Positions 34,456 through 45,914 of a stretch of DNA of 64,000 nt are shown in pieces. The position numbers and the translations under genes were made by a program. This DNA is from Zasmidium citrigriseum (lineage: Eukaryota > Ascomycota > Dothideomycetes > Mycosphaerellales > Mycosphaerellaceae). Numbering within the stretch: position 1 is the first letter of the stretch; each line of letters opens with the position of its first letter. The notes beneath the pieces are model-generated. The model had not been told where the DNA came from and made no database searches. It saw only the letters and a list, made by a program, of their open reading frames with translations. The DNA is taken from NCBI GenBank assembly GCA_002786025.1, contig NHNW01000011.1:682001-746000 (forward strand), in the 5' to 3' direction.

Positions 34456-35813
34456 GAATCGTCCCAAGCGCACAGTCATGTCACTTTGCCGATCCTGATG
34501 TTGATGGCTGCTGTTCGATATGTTGATGGGAACCGACTGTACGTGTGAAGGCTGTCTTTATTGTCGCGCGATTCGGGATGGAGTGTGGTTCTTTCGAATA
34601 TCCACGCTAAGAGGGTGCTGGCAGCGGCAATTGGAGTCCAGGCGACTTCTGGCGCAGGCGGCTCGGCGTGTACGTACGAATGTCTGTATCGGTAGATATC
34701 TCCTTGTGTATACCCAACAAGCGTCGATGCTCTTCACGTCTGCAGTGCGGAGATTTAAGCATGAAGGATAGTAGCGAGGCGGGAGGTAAGATGGAACGCG
34801 GTCGTACGGACACGACCTGGAAGCTGCCATAGCAGCAAGGATCAAGCGAGGGCTGCGAGGGTGGGACGCATCGTGCCTCGTACGCCTATCATCAAGTGCA
34901 TGACGATCCACTTTGCTGCGTGCGCTCGAGCGGTCGTCTCTGATGTCCTCATCCTATGATATTAATCCCTTTCCCAACCTCACCACCGACCTGTCTGGGT
35001 CCGACTTGACCCGCTTATGGGTGGCAAGGCCAAGTGACCAGCGAGCAGGGGAGAGCGAGAGGGGAAGTTCTCGAATCCAGGAGCGTGCATGCCGTTCGAT
35101 GCTGGGAAGACGGTTTGCCTGACAGGCCAGCGCCAAATCGTTGTTCGCTGGAGGAGTGATGGTGGTGGAGTGCCAGGTCTGCCGAAACCCGGACGCCAAG
35201 ATGTGAGTGAGGTTGACAGGCCCACTGCGAGTTGCTGTGTTTGGCAGCGCAGAGGAGACAACCACGTCTGCCAGATATGCTAGTGCCGGCGGCGGACAAG
35301 GCTGCTGCGTATCGTGCTCAAGTCTGATGGATGGATCATGGCGTGGGTGCATGGAGGCGGCCGAAAGAAGGTTGGCTCCCGTGTCTCCACCGTGCCGATG
35401 CGAAGGCACCTAAGCCGGGAGGGCTTCCAGAACGCAGCACGCGCTGGCAGACCTCGCTCACCCATCGTTGCTTGCCTTCACAAGAACCGCGCGCCCGCTC
35501 GTGCAGAGCGTTCACGTCCATCAGCCGAGGGAGGGAGGGAGCCGGACAGGCACGCACAGCACACGCACTCGCAACAAGTGGGGGCTCCGAGCTCGCTTGC
35601 GCACGATTCAGCAGGGCCGTCCGCAGTGGAGAGTTTCGCTTGCTGACTGCCTATTTATCCGCTGGAGCTGAGGCTGGGGCTGGACAGCACGGAGCGGCTC
35701 ACACGTTCGCTTGGGCCGACCACCACAAGGATTGGTCGATTGGTCGCGGTGTGGAATTAGGCCGGACCTGGCAAGCTAGGGAGCACGCTAGAGCCGTGAC
35801 ATTCTAAAAGGTG
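34456..35813. other. intergenic region, no gene seen
   Basis: About 1.36 kb between an HMG-box gene and a Zn2Cys6 regulator gene on the same strand. Overlapping short frames on both strands around 35.0-35.7 kb are GC-rich, domain-free and unconvincing. It probably holds the regulator's long promoter and leader. Confidence 0.45.
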
Positions 35814-37775
35814 ATGGAGGGCGACAAGCACCGCGAGAGGGCCTCTTCGCATCCCCTCCACCACCAGCAGCAGAAGCAGCAGCAGCTCAGCGACGAGCCC
35901 CCGGGCCCTGCCGGCGCGTCGTCCACCGAACACATGTCGCAGCCGCCTCCGCTGCTCCCGCCCATCGAGCATCTCGACGACCAGCGCAACAACATGCAGT
36001 CCCAGCAGCACCACCCGCCGCCCCAGCACCACCCGCCGCCGCAGTACCCCATCAACCAGCACCCGGCGCCCTATCCCCCGCCGCAGTACCAGTATCCGAA
36101 TGGCGCGCTGCCGCCGGGCGCGATGCCGCCGAACGGCCAGCAGAATGGCATGCACATGCGCTTCCCCATCCCGCCGCAGCCCTCGATGGGCGCGCAGCAG
36201 ATGCCGGGCGGACGGCACAAGAAGGAGATCAAGAGACGCACCAAGACCGGCTGCCTGACGTGTCGCAAGCGGCGTATAAAGGTGAGTGAACGTGAGAGTC
36301 TGGTCGTGAACACGACGGGGAGTGCGGTCGACCTGCGCTTCGTCGCGGCTGCCCGTCGTAAGCGAACAGCCTAAAACCAACAAGCGAGACCTTGTTTGCA
36401 GCCGCGCATCGCATCGCATCGCGAATTCACTGACCGACGCGCAGTGTGACGAGGGCCATCCGACCTGCCGCAACTGCCAGAAGAGCAAGCGTGAGTGCTT
36501 GGGCTACGACCCCATCTTCAAGCAACAGCCCGGCCCAGCCAACATCCAGCCCGCGCCCGCTGGCAATCCTCCACCGCCCGCCAACCCGGCCGCCGTGCCC
36601 TCCTCCGTGCCCTCCAACCCCTACCAGACGCCGCAGTCCTTTCCGGGCACGGGCGGCACCTTCATACCAGCTGCCGGTGCACCGCCGTACGGTGCAGAGC
36701 AGCCCTACGAGCACAGCACCTCTCTGGACCCTGCGTTGGCTGGCGGCGACCCCAACATGCACATGGCTCAGAACGGCCATTCGTCGCTGCAGCCTCAGCG
36801 TAAAGGTGCGCATTGGAGTCGCACAGATTTTGAGATCGGCCACTGACGCGCAGACTAGTGAGGACTGTCCAGATGCATGAACTATTTTCATTAAATGACG
36901 TGGCGCCACAATACAATCAGAGGTACGGCTTACACTCAAGTCTTCTCACTTGTCAGACACTGACCCGGAGCAGGGACACTCCTGTGCCCATTTCACAAAA
37001 TGCCAAAGCGGATGTGGACTCGTTCTACAAGTTCCATTACGCGTTAGGACTCGACCGACTTTTCGAAACTACCTGGTACTCATCGCGTGGCCTGGCACAT
37101 CTCGAGAACGATCCACCGCTGCAAGACTTCGTGTCGCAGTGCGCTGAACAATTCAAGACGTCGCCCGATCATGCGACCCACAAGCCACTGCGGTCGCTCG
37201 AGGCGCGTCTGGTCTGGATGTTTGCCACCATGGCAAGGACGGCTGCGTCCAACGCCAACGGGGGAGAAATCGACCCCATGCTGCGGGAGCTACTGCCAAG
37301 GATCGACACTGTCGAGAATTTGCTGACGGGCCAGTTCCTGGACCAGAGCAAGATACCACCGGCACCACAACAACCCCCAAACCAACCTCACCAGGACCCG
37401 GCGCCAGCTGCTCAAAAGTACAACGAGCAGGCTTTCTGGCACTCCTTGGCACGGTTTGTCGCCATCCGAGACGACCATCCATCCACGGTCAAGGAAGTAA
37501 ATGATGTTCTTGCTTCGCTTCGAGGAATACTTAACATGCTCGAGAACCGAGACGTACTCTACTCTATTGCCATTGCACGATATATTGGCGGACGGATGCC
37601 GGAATTCCATCCACAACGACACCTTGTCGCGTCAACAAACGACCAAAACGACGAGATCAACAAGCTCAAAGTTGCACATCAATTCGTGGAAGGGGAGGAT
37701 CAGCGAGGGACGACACAAGTCATTCAAAGGATATGCTCTATGGCAATCCGTAGCTGGATCCTACAAAAGCAATAA
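35814..37775 (+). CDS. Zn2Cys6 transcription factor with Pro/Gln-rich N terminus
   Basis: Four exons, 35814-36281, 36445-36805, 36859-36922 and 36974-37775, encode 564 residues. The first about 140 residues are rich in Gln, His and Pro. A binuclear zinc cluster follows (about 149-180): CLTCRKRRIK, then an intron, then CDEGHPTCRNCQKSKREC, an arrangement in which the 163-nt intron splits the six cysteines 3+3 at its middle. A basic stretch KKEIKRRTKTG precedes the cluster. After a Pro-rich linker the C-terminal half contains VDSFYKFHYALGLDRLF and TTQVIQRICSMAIRSW, a helical regulatory region. The third intron (51 nt) is stop-free in frame. A nuclear transcription regulator; targets unknown. Confidence 0.85.
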
Positions 37776-38152
37776 GGCGCCGCCTGAGGGTCAGGATTCT
37801 TTTCATTGTGTTTAATTTACAGCATTACAGAGGTTGGGCCGTGACAGCACGCGAAGGACTTTTCTTGCATTAGCGGGTGTGGTTGGCGCTGTCGACTTTC
37901 ATGTTCTTTGCTCGAATTGGGAGATACCAAGACTTGCGTCAGGAGGAGCAGGCCGCCCAGTGGCGGGTTCTTCTATTTTGCATCATGTAAGATACGATGG
38001 GTCTGTAGAGGCCGAGTGTGAAGAGCTGGAAAACAGCGTATTCATTCAAAAGACACACAAGATGCAGATACCACCATATCACAGAATCCTCATCAAATGT
38101 TTCGCCAGTCAATGTCCCAGCTCAAGCAGCCACGCCCTACGACTCGGGCTTT
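37776..38152. other. convergent 3' flank between the Zn2Cys6 gene and the decarboxylase-like gene
   Basis: About 380 bp of 3' untranslated or intergenic sequence between two converging genes. No further signal seen. Confidence 0.5.
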
Positions 38153-39267
38153 CTAAAGCACAAATGTCTCGAGTGTATTAGGCGCGAATAAGGCTTCAGG
38201 CTCATGCTTCCGGTTTGCAAGACCCTGCTTGTACGAATACTCCAGGAATTTATCCAGAACATGCCGATTTGCTGCAAAGCCGTCCTTCCACCATCTCTGC
38301 TCACCCATCAAAGCCTGCGTTTCCCGAACATGGTCCTCCAGCCAGGGTAGGATGTATCGGAGCGCCGCACGTTCTTCCAAAGCGTCTTGAGCGATGTCCA
38401 GGGCTTTCTGGAAGGCCTTTGTAAGAGCCTTTGCCACCCATGGATGGGCGTGATATACAGATCGCTTGAGAGCGATGACATGCATGATGGGGAAGATGCC
38501 GGTCCGTCGATAGTAGTCCGCTTCCACCTCTTTGAAGTTTGGGAAGAGGTAAGTGACATGCTCACATGTAGCGAAGGATGAAGGCTTGGTAGCGCTGAAG
38601 ATAGCGTCGAGCTCTCCGTCCGCAAGCATCTGCGACAGGTTCTGCCCGGGCTTGATGGCTGTAACGCTCACACCTTCTGGTAGCGAGTGAGGGAGCTTGG
38701 AGTGGCGTTCCACAGGCGACGGCTCAATTGCGCCGGTGAAAAACTTGACGCTGGTGAGCGGCACGCCGAAGTCTTCTTCCAGGATGCCTCGTTGCCAGAC
38801 AGCGGCAGTCACTGGCAGACGTCAACTGATTGAACAAGAAGGGTTGCTTGGAGAAGAAGGGGGAAAACGCACTTTGATACTCGGGGATGCCAATACGCTT
38901 GCCCATCAGATCCTTTGGCCCACTAATCCCCGACTTGACGTTGATGTACATGCTCTGATGGCGAAAGTAGCGTGAGGGAAAGACTGGGAGAGCGATGAAG
39001 GGCGGATCATCTTGATTCAGGGTAAGGGTATACGAAGACAGCGAAAGCTCGGAAACATCGAATTCTTGGAAGCGTAATTGGCGAAAGAAACTGGGAGGAG
39101 AAAGTCAACAAACGATGGATCTTGTTCTGAAGGTCGTTGGAGGCCCACGTCTCCTCGACTCGATAATTCAGAAAGTTCAGTTGAATACCTTCTGGCCGCA
39201 CCCTGCCATCTTCCAGGGCCTTCACGCGGTCATAGTCCCAGCACGCGAACGACAAAGTGAGTGCCAT
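38153..39267 (-). CDS. 4,5-dihydroxyphthalate decarboxylase-like enzyme (substrate-binding-protein fold)
   Basis: Three exons, 39149-39267, 38873-39090 and 38153-38811, encode 331 residues, the normal size for the family. It opens with LTLSFACWDYDRVKALEDGR and continues with ETFFRQLRFQEFDVSELSLSSY, a PVFPSRYFRHQSMYINVKSG stretch, GKRIGIPEYQMTAAVWQRG, and a PGQNLSQMLADGELDAIF segment near the middle. The C terminus has RTGIFPIMHVIALKRSVY, DHVRETQALMGEQRWW and EPEALFAPNTLETFVL. All match the bacterial Pht5 family, which decarboxylates 4,5-dihydroxyphthalate to protocatechuate using a periplasmic-binding-protein type II fold. No signal peptide is present, so a cytosolic enzyme is expected. Both introns are GT-AG. 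It shares a 388-bp divergent promoter with a Zn2Cys6 regulator. The true substrate in this fungus is unknown. Confidence 0.88.
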
Positions 39268-39655
39268 GTTGTACGAAGGTTGATTGATTGGGGGGTTGCA
39301 GCCCGGATTATACGTAGACACACGAACCTGGGCGAAGATCAGAAGAGCCGTTCAAATTCCAGCCCCGCGGTTCGTTCCACGGCTCCGTGACTTGCACGGC
39401 CGGAGATGCTGCACTTTGGCTTTCTTCAGTCCAGCATTCAAGCCATTCGAGCGGGCGTTCTGCTGTACCTGCAAGTGCGGGGTACGGTAGTTTTACCGTA
39501 AGACATCAACATGACGACGAGACAGGACTGTACTTAGGCAGCCCTCCTTCCGCGGTCGACGTCGTGCGACCCGGTCTCCTCTTGGAACGCTTGCTCGACT
39601 TCTCACCTCCTCACTCCGCGGCGACAGGTCTGACCGACCGACCCGATGCGATGTT
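39268..39655. promoter_or_regulatory. divergent promoter between decarboxylase-like gene and Zn2Cys6 regulator
   Basis: A 388-bp region between two divergent start codons; both promoters must lie here, which suggests shared control. I did not identify a clear CGG-type inverted site for the regulator. Confidence 0.55.
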
Positions 39656-41853
39656 ATGGCCGACGCGCACTTCCAAGCATCCGAGCCGTCAGTGAAGAAG
39701 GTCCGGCTGGCAGCGGGCCACGCGTGCGACTCGTGTCGCCGCCGCAAACAACGCTGTGATGGCAGACGTCCGGCCTGCTCCAACTGCGACAGTCGAGGCT
39801 TCGGCGCGTCATGCGTGTATCCCGGCCCGGCCTCCACCCCCACCCCCGCATTTGCCCCGGTCGAAATCTCCCCCTATTCTCACCCCGCCGGAAGCGAGTC
39901 CGTTGCGCAACTGCCAGACACGACCGCGCATGGAGTCGCGGAACCTGGAACTGTCCATACGGCTGAAGTATCTGTCGGAGCCGAAAGGGCCAACAACGAC
40001 GTGGTGCGGTCGCCGGACGAAGAAGCTTTCTATGGTGACTCCTCAGCTTTCGACTTCGTCTCCAAGCTGAACGATCCGAGACCGTTGGAAAGGCAAAGGC
40101 AAAGGCAACTGTATGGGCACACATTCCGTCCACGGGGCCCTCGGTATCCACGACCCAGACCGGATAGATCTGTGCCTGGCTTGTCGCTGGGAAGCACGGT
40201 CTCACCAATGGACCCCGGAGGCGACAAGTTCATGCCTTCGCAAGACGTGGCAGACAGTCTGGTGGATGCGTACTTTGACCGAGTCCACATCTTCTATCCT
40301 TGTCTGCACGAGCCCACCTTCCGGACTCAACTGGACACCTACCGCACCAGCGTCGACGCTGAAGAGCCCGTTGCCACTGACAATTCGTGGCTGGCTGTCT
40401 TTTACATGCTGTTCGCCTATGGAACAGAATTCGTGCCTAATACCGTCAAGAGTGACGACGGGCGGCCGCTTGGTGCGTCGGACTTTATTGCTCAGGCTCG
40501 TGGCTTGATCACCGTCGCTGTATGTCATGATGTAACACTGGAGACCGTCCAGGCGCTTCTCTTACTCAGCCATTATTTGCAGGGCACAACTGACTTCAAT
40601 GACTGCTGGAACGTCGGCGGCTTACTAATTCGCACTGCAATAAGCATAGGATTGCACATGGACCCTTCCGACGCGCCTCTCTCCGAGATTGAGAAGGAGG
40701 TGCGAAAGAGAGTGTGGGCTGGGTGTTTCATCGTAGACAGGACGTTAGGTATGAAGTTTGGACGACCGCCGATGATACCGATCGCAAGCATCAAGCGAGT
40801 AGAGCTACCTGCCGTTGTGGACGACCAGTATATCACGCACGGCACAACTCGAGCTCGTCAGCCGCAAGGCCGCCCGTCCAGAATGGGTTTCTTCGTGCAG
40901 ACCATCCATCAAGCGCACATAATCGACCAAATATTGAACGACCTCTACCTGGATGAACCACAATTGCAAACCTTGGAGCGCAATAAGAACCATTCGCAGA
41001 CCGAGATCCTTTCTCGACTGCTTAGCAAGGCTGTCTACTTGGATGGCCGCCTGCAAAGCTGGTGGAATTCCCTCCCGCCTCATCTCAAAAAAGCGCCAAA
41101 AGAGCCAGATGGTATCGATTTCCACCGTCAGCGATGTGTTATATACCTCAGGTAAGCCTTCGATTCCTCTAATGGACTGGAGCTTAACGATGAAATTCGT
41201 AGATACCTCCACATTCGCCTGTTGGTTCACCGTCAATCCTTCCTTGTATGGAGCAGGGTAGAGATTCAAGATGCATTCGTACGCGACATTGCACTTTCAT
41301 CATCTCGTTGTTGTGTCTTGCTCGCCTGTCAAGCTATTCAGGAGGTCAAGGAGAATTACGATCGACAGAGGTTGGGCTCGCTATGGTATATCCTATACTG
41401 TACATTCAAACCTTCGACGTCAATTTTTCGAGAAATCAACACTGACATGTGACTTACGCAGACACCTTCACTTCGGTTGGCATTCTATTGAACTTGATCG
41501 GAACTCAGACCGCATCTGCAGCGGTCATCGATCCGTCATTTGACCCTTCGTCGCTGCAAGCCTGGGCATGGGCATTTCTCGAGCACTGGAGTTCGTCGAA
41601 CACCTTGGCAGCTAGATACCTTTTCCTCCTACGACGGTCCGAGGAGCAACTGAAACACAAGCAGAGCGAGTTCAATCGCGAGAACTCTGGTCACGCGGCG
41701 ATGAGCGAGTCGACGCTGTGCGAACCATATAACTCTCACCCAGCCTTCCCTGATTTGAGCGATACCTTCCCATGGATACCTGAAATGGGCGCTCTCGATA
41801 TGGACGCTTGGGGCTTGGATGCTCACTTTGGGAACACAAATTACTCATTCTGA
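39656..41853 (+). CDS. Zn2Cys6 fungal-specific transcription factor (cluster-associated)
   Basis: Three exons, 39656-41151, 41203-41399 and 41462-41853, encode 694 residues. The zinc cluster is at residues about 24-53 (HACDSCRRRKQRCDGRRPACSNC). The middle-homology or Fungal_trans domain runs from about 195 to 430: VDAYFDRVHIFYPCLHEPTFR, LLLSHYLQGTTDFNDCWNVGG, IRTAISIGLHMDP, and VRKRVWAGCFIVDRTLGMKFGRPP. The second intron uses a GTACAT donor, which joins WYILYY to TFTSVGILLNL; a donor twenty bases earlier would give an immediate stop. It lies between a decarboxylase-like enzyme and an MFS transporter, so it is the likely local regulator (inference). An alternative ATG at 39651 is in another frame. 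Confidence 0.88.
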
Positions 41854-41976
41854 AGGACGGACAGCCCCAAAGGCTACTTCCCAAGCCTTGATGGTGCCGC
41901 ACATGCTTTTACATCCGGGAATCCTTTTCCCCTTCCACAGTTATCCTCTGACATTGTTCACTCAACCTTGATCTTA

Positions 41977-43774
41977 TCACAAGTCGGAGTCAAAGTTCGG
42001 TGGACCTAAAGCTTCTCGCCATCGTTTGCCGTAAACAAGAAGTACAATGATTCCTGCGTACAGAGCAACGCTAATGATTGCCATTACAGCCCAGGCTATT
42101 CCATAGGTAGTCGCTTCTGCGAACGGAATCTGTTGGCAACGTCAGCTGCGTCAACACCGCGTCGAAATCGGGCCCGCCGCTTACCATATAGAAGCCCAAA
42201 GTGAACGAAAAGGTCAAACGGCCAAAATTGAGTAGAGTAGAGATCTCCGCCGACTGTGGCTTATAGCAATCTGCAAGATAGGCGAAAATGTTGGTCGACA
42301 CAACCTGGAGTCCGAAAGCTCCTATGCCAATACCAACGACGGGGCCACTCCAATGAGTTCGATATTGGAGACAGACCCCTTCGATGAGAACTCCGGCTGG
42401 CAGAATGACGAGGCCAGGCCACATGGCATGAAGGCGGATCTCAGGGTATGGAGCGCCCCCGTGCCGTCTTCGATACGCCAAAAGCAGGTAATCGCTGACT
42501 GGACCAGCGGCGAACTCGCCAATGACAGAGCCAACCATTGTCGAGAGTCCGATAGCCATGCCGACCTGTGCGGTGTCGAAATGGTAGACGGATCCAAAAG
42601 CCGCAGAGCCTGTTACAGCGAATAACACCGTTCCGATGCCGAAGGCGTAGCTGTAGTAGACACCGGTCAGGCTGACCGATGGATACTTGAGCATTTGGAA
42701 GCAGTGGAAGAAGTCAGTAGCACGTATCCGACGAGGTCGTTCGGCTTTGAATAGCGCAAGCTGGGTTTTCCATGTAGCGTTTCGCTCTCGAGATTCGCCT
42801 GTCGTCGGCTCTCGGTGATACAGCGTCTCAGGGAGAAAGAAAATGTTGACCAGCCAGCTCGCTGCGAGGGCGATGCATGGTATCCAATAGCACCATCTCC
42901 AGCCTACGTATTTGGCAGTAAACCCACCCGCAAGGGCGGCGACATGTGCCCCGTTTGTGACGCTACACCATGTCATCAGGAAGCTTGCAGAAACAGATGG
43001 AGCGCTCCGGATACGTACAAGACGATGTAGATGCCCATGTACCTGTGAGATATCAGTATCCTTACATGTACCAATACATCAGCTGGACTGGAGTGATGAA
43101 CGAACCTGCCACGCTCGTGCATAAAGTACAAATCAGATACCACAGAAGCACCTATGCCCATCCCAGGCGACGTACCAATGCCAACGAAGACGCGAGCCAC
43201 GAGTAGAGGGCCCCATTCCGTTGCAATGGCACAGCCAGCGCCTGCAATTATACCCACAACACTGACCAGGAGATAAATGGGCCTGCGGCCATAGACGTTT
43301 GCTAACGGAGACCAGACCAGAGGTGCGATGCCGGCGAGGACTATGGCAAGCGTGGTATTGTAGGACGCAGTAGTGATGGAGACGTCGAGGTATTCCGCAA
43401 GTGGACGGTATGCGGCATTCTGGAAAACGTTTCAGCATGCGATACGACTTGTCGATATTCGAACGGGGACCATACGATTGCACCTTGCGAGAACGGTCCT
43501 AGAAAAGCCAAGAAGGAGACCTGAAGCAGAACAACCAACTTGAAGAACTTACTCCAGTTGAGCGGGTCTGTCGTGGTTAGCGCTAATGTCGTTTCCAAAG
43601 GTGGAAGAAAGTGAGTGTCGTACCACGTGGGTCGCTGGAAGGCTGCGGTCGTAAAGGATAACCCTGAGGATCCAGCGCTGGTTGATGGACATCAGTGCTT
43701 TCAATCTTCTCGGCTGCAGGGGAGTGCTCGAGATGATCATTTTTCCAGGTTTGCATCTCTACTGCCTTCGACAT
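41977..43774 (-). CDS. MFS transporter, DHA1-type
   Basis: Six exons, 43624-43774, 43476-43567, 43106-43419, 43019-43042, 42185-42962 and 41977-42129, encode 503 residues; the fourth exon is only 24 nt. After a hydrophilic N terminus (about 50 residues) comes the DPLNWSKFFK entry typical of fungal MFS drug/H+ antiporters, then FSQGAINAAYRPLAEYL, the A motif region PLANVYGRRPIY, and IGTSPGMGIGASVVSDLYFMHE. Twelve membrane spans can be counted, with the usual charged central loop around PETLYHREP. The intron within codon GAI/NAA uses a GTATGG donor, and the last joins GFYM to IPFAEATTYG. It converges on the cluster regulator gene and is divergent from the P450 gene. A role in exporting or importing the pathway compound is inferred. 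Confidence 0.88.
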
Positions 43775-44142
43775 GGGATTCTGCAGTAAGGCTAAGTCAA
43801 CGAAAGACTGCAGCAGAGTATAGAAGACCTGCGATGGTTCGTGCAGTTCAGAAAGCATATTCGTTGGCGATATCGTCAACGCCATCGGTACACATGGCGG
43901 ATCCCGCGGGCCAAACGTGGAGCAAGCCTGGCCGCCAGCCTGATCTCAGCCGAACCGCGGGAGAGCAAAAAGACGATCCGAAACCAAACGGTAGCAGCCG
44001 CATTGCTTCTTTACCTCCATCGGTCATATAGGTGACAGACACCAGGAGCCTAATCATGCTTATGGTCTTCTCAAACTTGAAGATATCTGGCTCTCCATCT
44101 TGCAACACGACATCGTAAGCCTTTCGAGCACGCTGTGCCACG
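43775..44142. promoter_or_regulatory. divergent promoter between MFS transporter and cytochrome P450
   Basis: A 368-bp region between two divergent start codons; both promoters must lie here. An open frame of 37 codons precedes and is continuous with the MFS start (to 43885), but I chose the downstream start, since the upstream part has no family resemblance. Confidence 0.55.
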
Positions 44143-45733
44143 ATGTCCATTTTACTATTTTTTGCTGCCGCCCTGGTCGTGGGCATTGCCTTGCGCCATG
44201 TCTATGCCGCCTGGCAGGACAACAAGAAGCTCGCTCATATCCCCACCCATGCTTTCGAAGAAGGTCCCGATCAGTCGAAACGCTACCTGACGGAGCTCAA
44301 GAGCCTTTTGGAATCAGGTTACCGCAAATACAGCGTCCATGGCCAACCGTTCAAGGTCCGGATCCCGATTGGAGGCTACAGTGTCAAGTACCGCGTCATC
44401 CTTCCCAAGGATCATCTCGAAGAGATCAAGCATCTGTCAAACAGTGTCTTCAGCTGGCAGCTGGCATCCCGGATTATCTTCGCGCAGGACTATACGGGTG
44501 CCCCAGATCGAGGGCCATGGTCCGGCAAGGCACTTCGCGTGGGAATCCATCAGAACCTCGCGGATATCACCAAAGACACGGATAAAGCGCTCAGCGACAT
44601 GTTCGCCCGGGATTTGCCCCAAGATGCCAACTCCTCGCTCTCCATTCCAATGATGGAGTTCTTCGTGCGGACTGTAGGGACCGTGACAAACGCAAAACTG
44701 GTAGACTCCCGCCTTGCAACGAATGCGGATTGGGTTCGAGAGTCGTGCGACTTTGCCGTCAGTCGATATGCCGCTGCCGATGAAGTCCGCGCCTGGCCAC
44801 CTCTGGTTTCGAAGATTGTCGCATCATTCTTGCCAAGCGTCAAAAGACTGCGGCAGAGTAGGGCATTCAACAAGGAGATGATGAGGCCGTTGTACGAGGA
44901 CTTGCGGACGCGAAGTGTGCTAGGGGAAAAGGAAGAAGGTCCGCGGCGGAAAGGGGGACTGGGATATGAGTGGCTCTGGTCTGGCGCTCCTGCCGATGTC
45001 ACGCTGGATGATTTCTCCGACACTATGATGCGGACTCTGATTGCGTCGATCCACACGACTGCCAAAACCATAAGCATCGCTTTCATTGATCTGTTGACGC
45101 AGCCTGAGTATTATCAGGAGCTGAGACAGGAGGCATCCGATGCGACTGATCCTGATGGACGCAATGTGAATCTTGACAAGCTGTTCAAGCTCGACTGCTT
45201 CTTGAAAGAGAGCCAGCGATTGACACCTGTCTTCCTTCGTAAGTGCTTGACCGGGTTTATGAAATTTACACTTATCCAAAAGCTGACATGATTCAGTGAC
45301 GATGAACCGCGTCCTGACGCAATCCTACACCTTCAAATGCGCCCCCACCACCCTCCCACCGCACAGCATGACAAGCGGCCCTTCAGCCGCCATTGCTACC
45401 GACCCGACCATCTTCTCTAACCCGAACACATTCGATGGGCACCGCTACCGACGAATGCGCACCGACAACAAGAACTCGGAGAGTTCGCTCGTCATGGGCA
45501 TGTCCACGATTGACTCTTTAGGCTTCGGGCTTGGAAACCAGGCGTGTCCCGGTCGCTTCTTCGCCGTGAACACCATGAAACTTATCATGGCGAAGATGCT
45601 AACACAGTTTGAGTTGGTCTTGGAGAAGAACGGGGTGGAGTATACAGGACCTAGACCAGAGATGGAGTATAATGATTTTTCTGTGGTAGCGCCGAAGAAT
45701 TATAATTTGAGGCTCAGGAGGCCTAGGGTATGA
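44143..45733 (+). CDS. Cytochrome P450 monooxygenase
   Basis: Two exons, 44143-45238 and 45297-45733, encode 510 residues. A single N-terminal membrane anchor (about residues 2-20) places it in the ER. Conserved elements are the I-helix ASIHTTAKT, where the Thr pair matches the oxygen-activating motif, the K-helix ExxR at Glu356-Arg359 (KESQR), the FDGHRYRRMR stretch in place of PERF, and the heme loop GFGLGNQACPGRFFA with the thiolate Cys449. The intron joins VFLL to TMNRVL. The overall pattern is like fungal P450s that oxidise terpenoid or polyketide intermediates, but the CYP family and substrate cannot be assigned from reading. It lies divergent to the MFS gene and ends about 190 bp before an AT-rich relic. 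Confidence 0.93.
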
Positions 45734-45914
45734 TCATATATGTATATTGATGTTTTCCTATATGAAGCATCCTCTTGATCAAGAGTGTGAGTGTAGAGAA
45801 TCAAAACACCCGATTTCGTTACGACAAGGGGTAGGGAGGAGCGGCTTTCGCCCGAACGAAAATGGGATTGATTAGATGAGTACCAAGCAGCCAATACGTA
45901 AGGGACATCTTGCT

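Noticed and set aside
35000..35800. several overlapping open frames on both strands
   Set aside because: GC-rich sequence naturally lacks stops; none of the translations has recognisable domains or is extended by splicing.
36322..36444. open reading upstream of the second exon of the Zn2Cys6 gene
   Set aside because: It falls in the 163-nt intron; only splicing at 36281/36445 completes the six-cysteine cluster.
41400..41460. alternative donor GTATAT at about 41386 in the cluster regulator
   Set aside because: It brings an immediate stop codon; the GTACAT donor at 41400 keeps the conserved WYILYY context.
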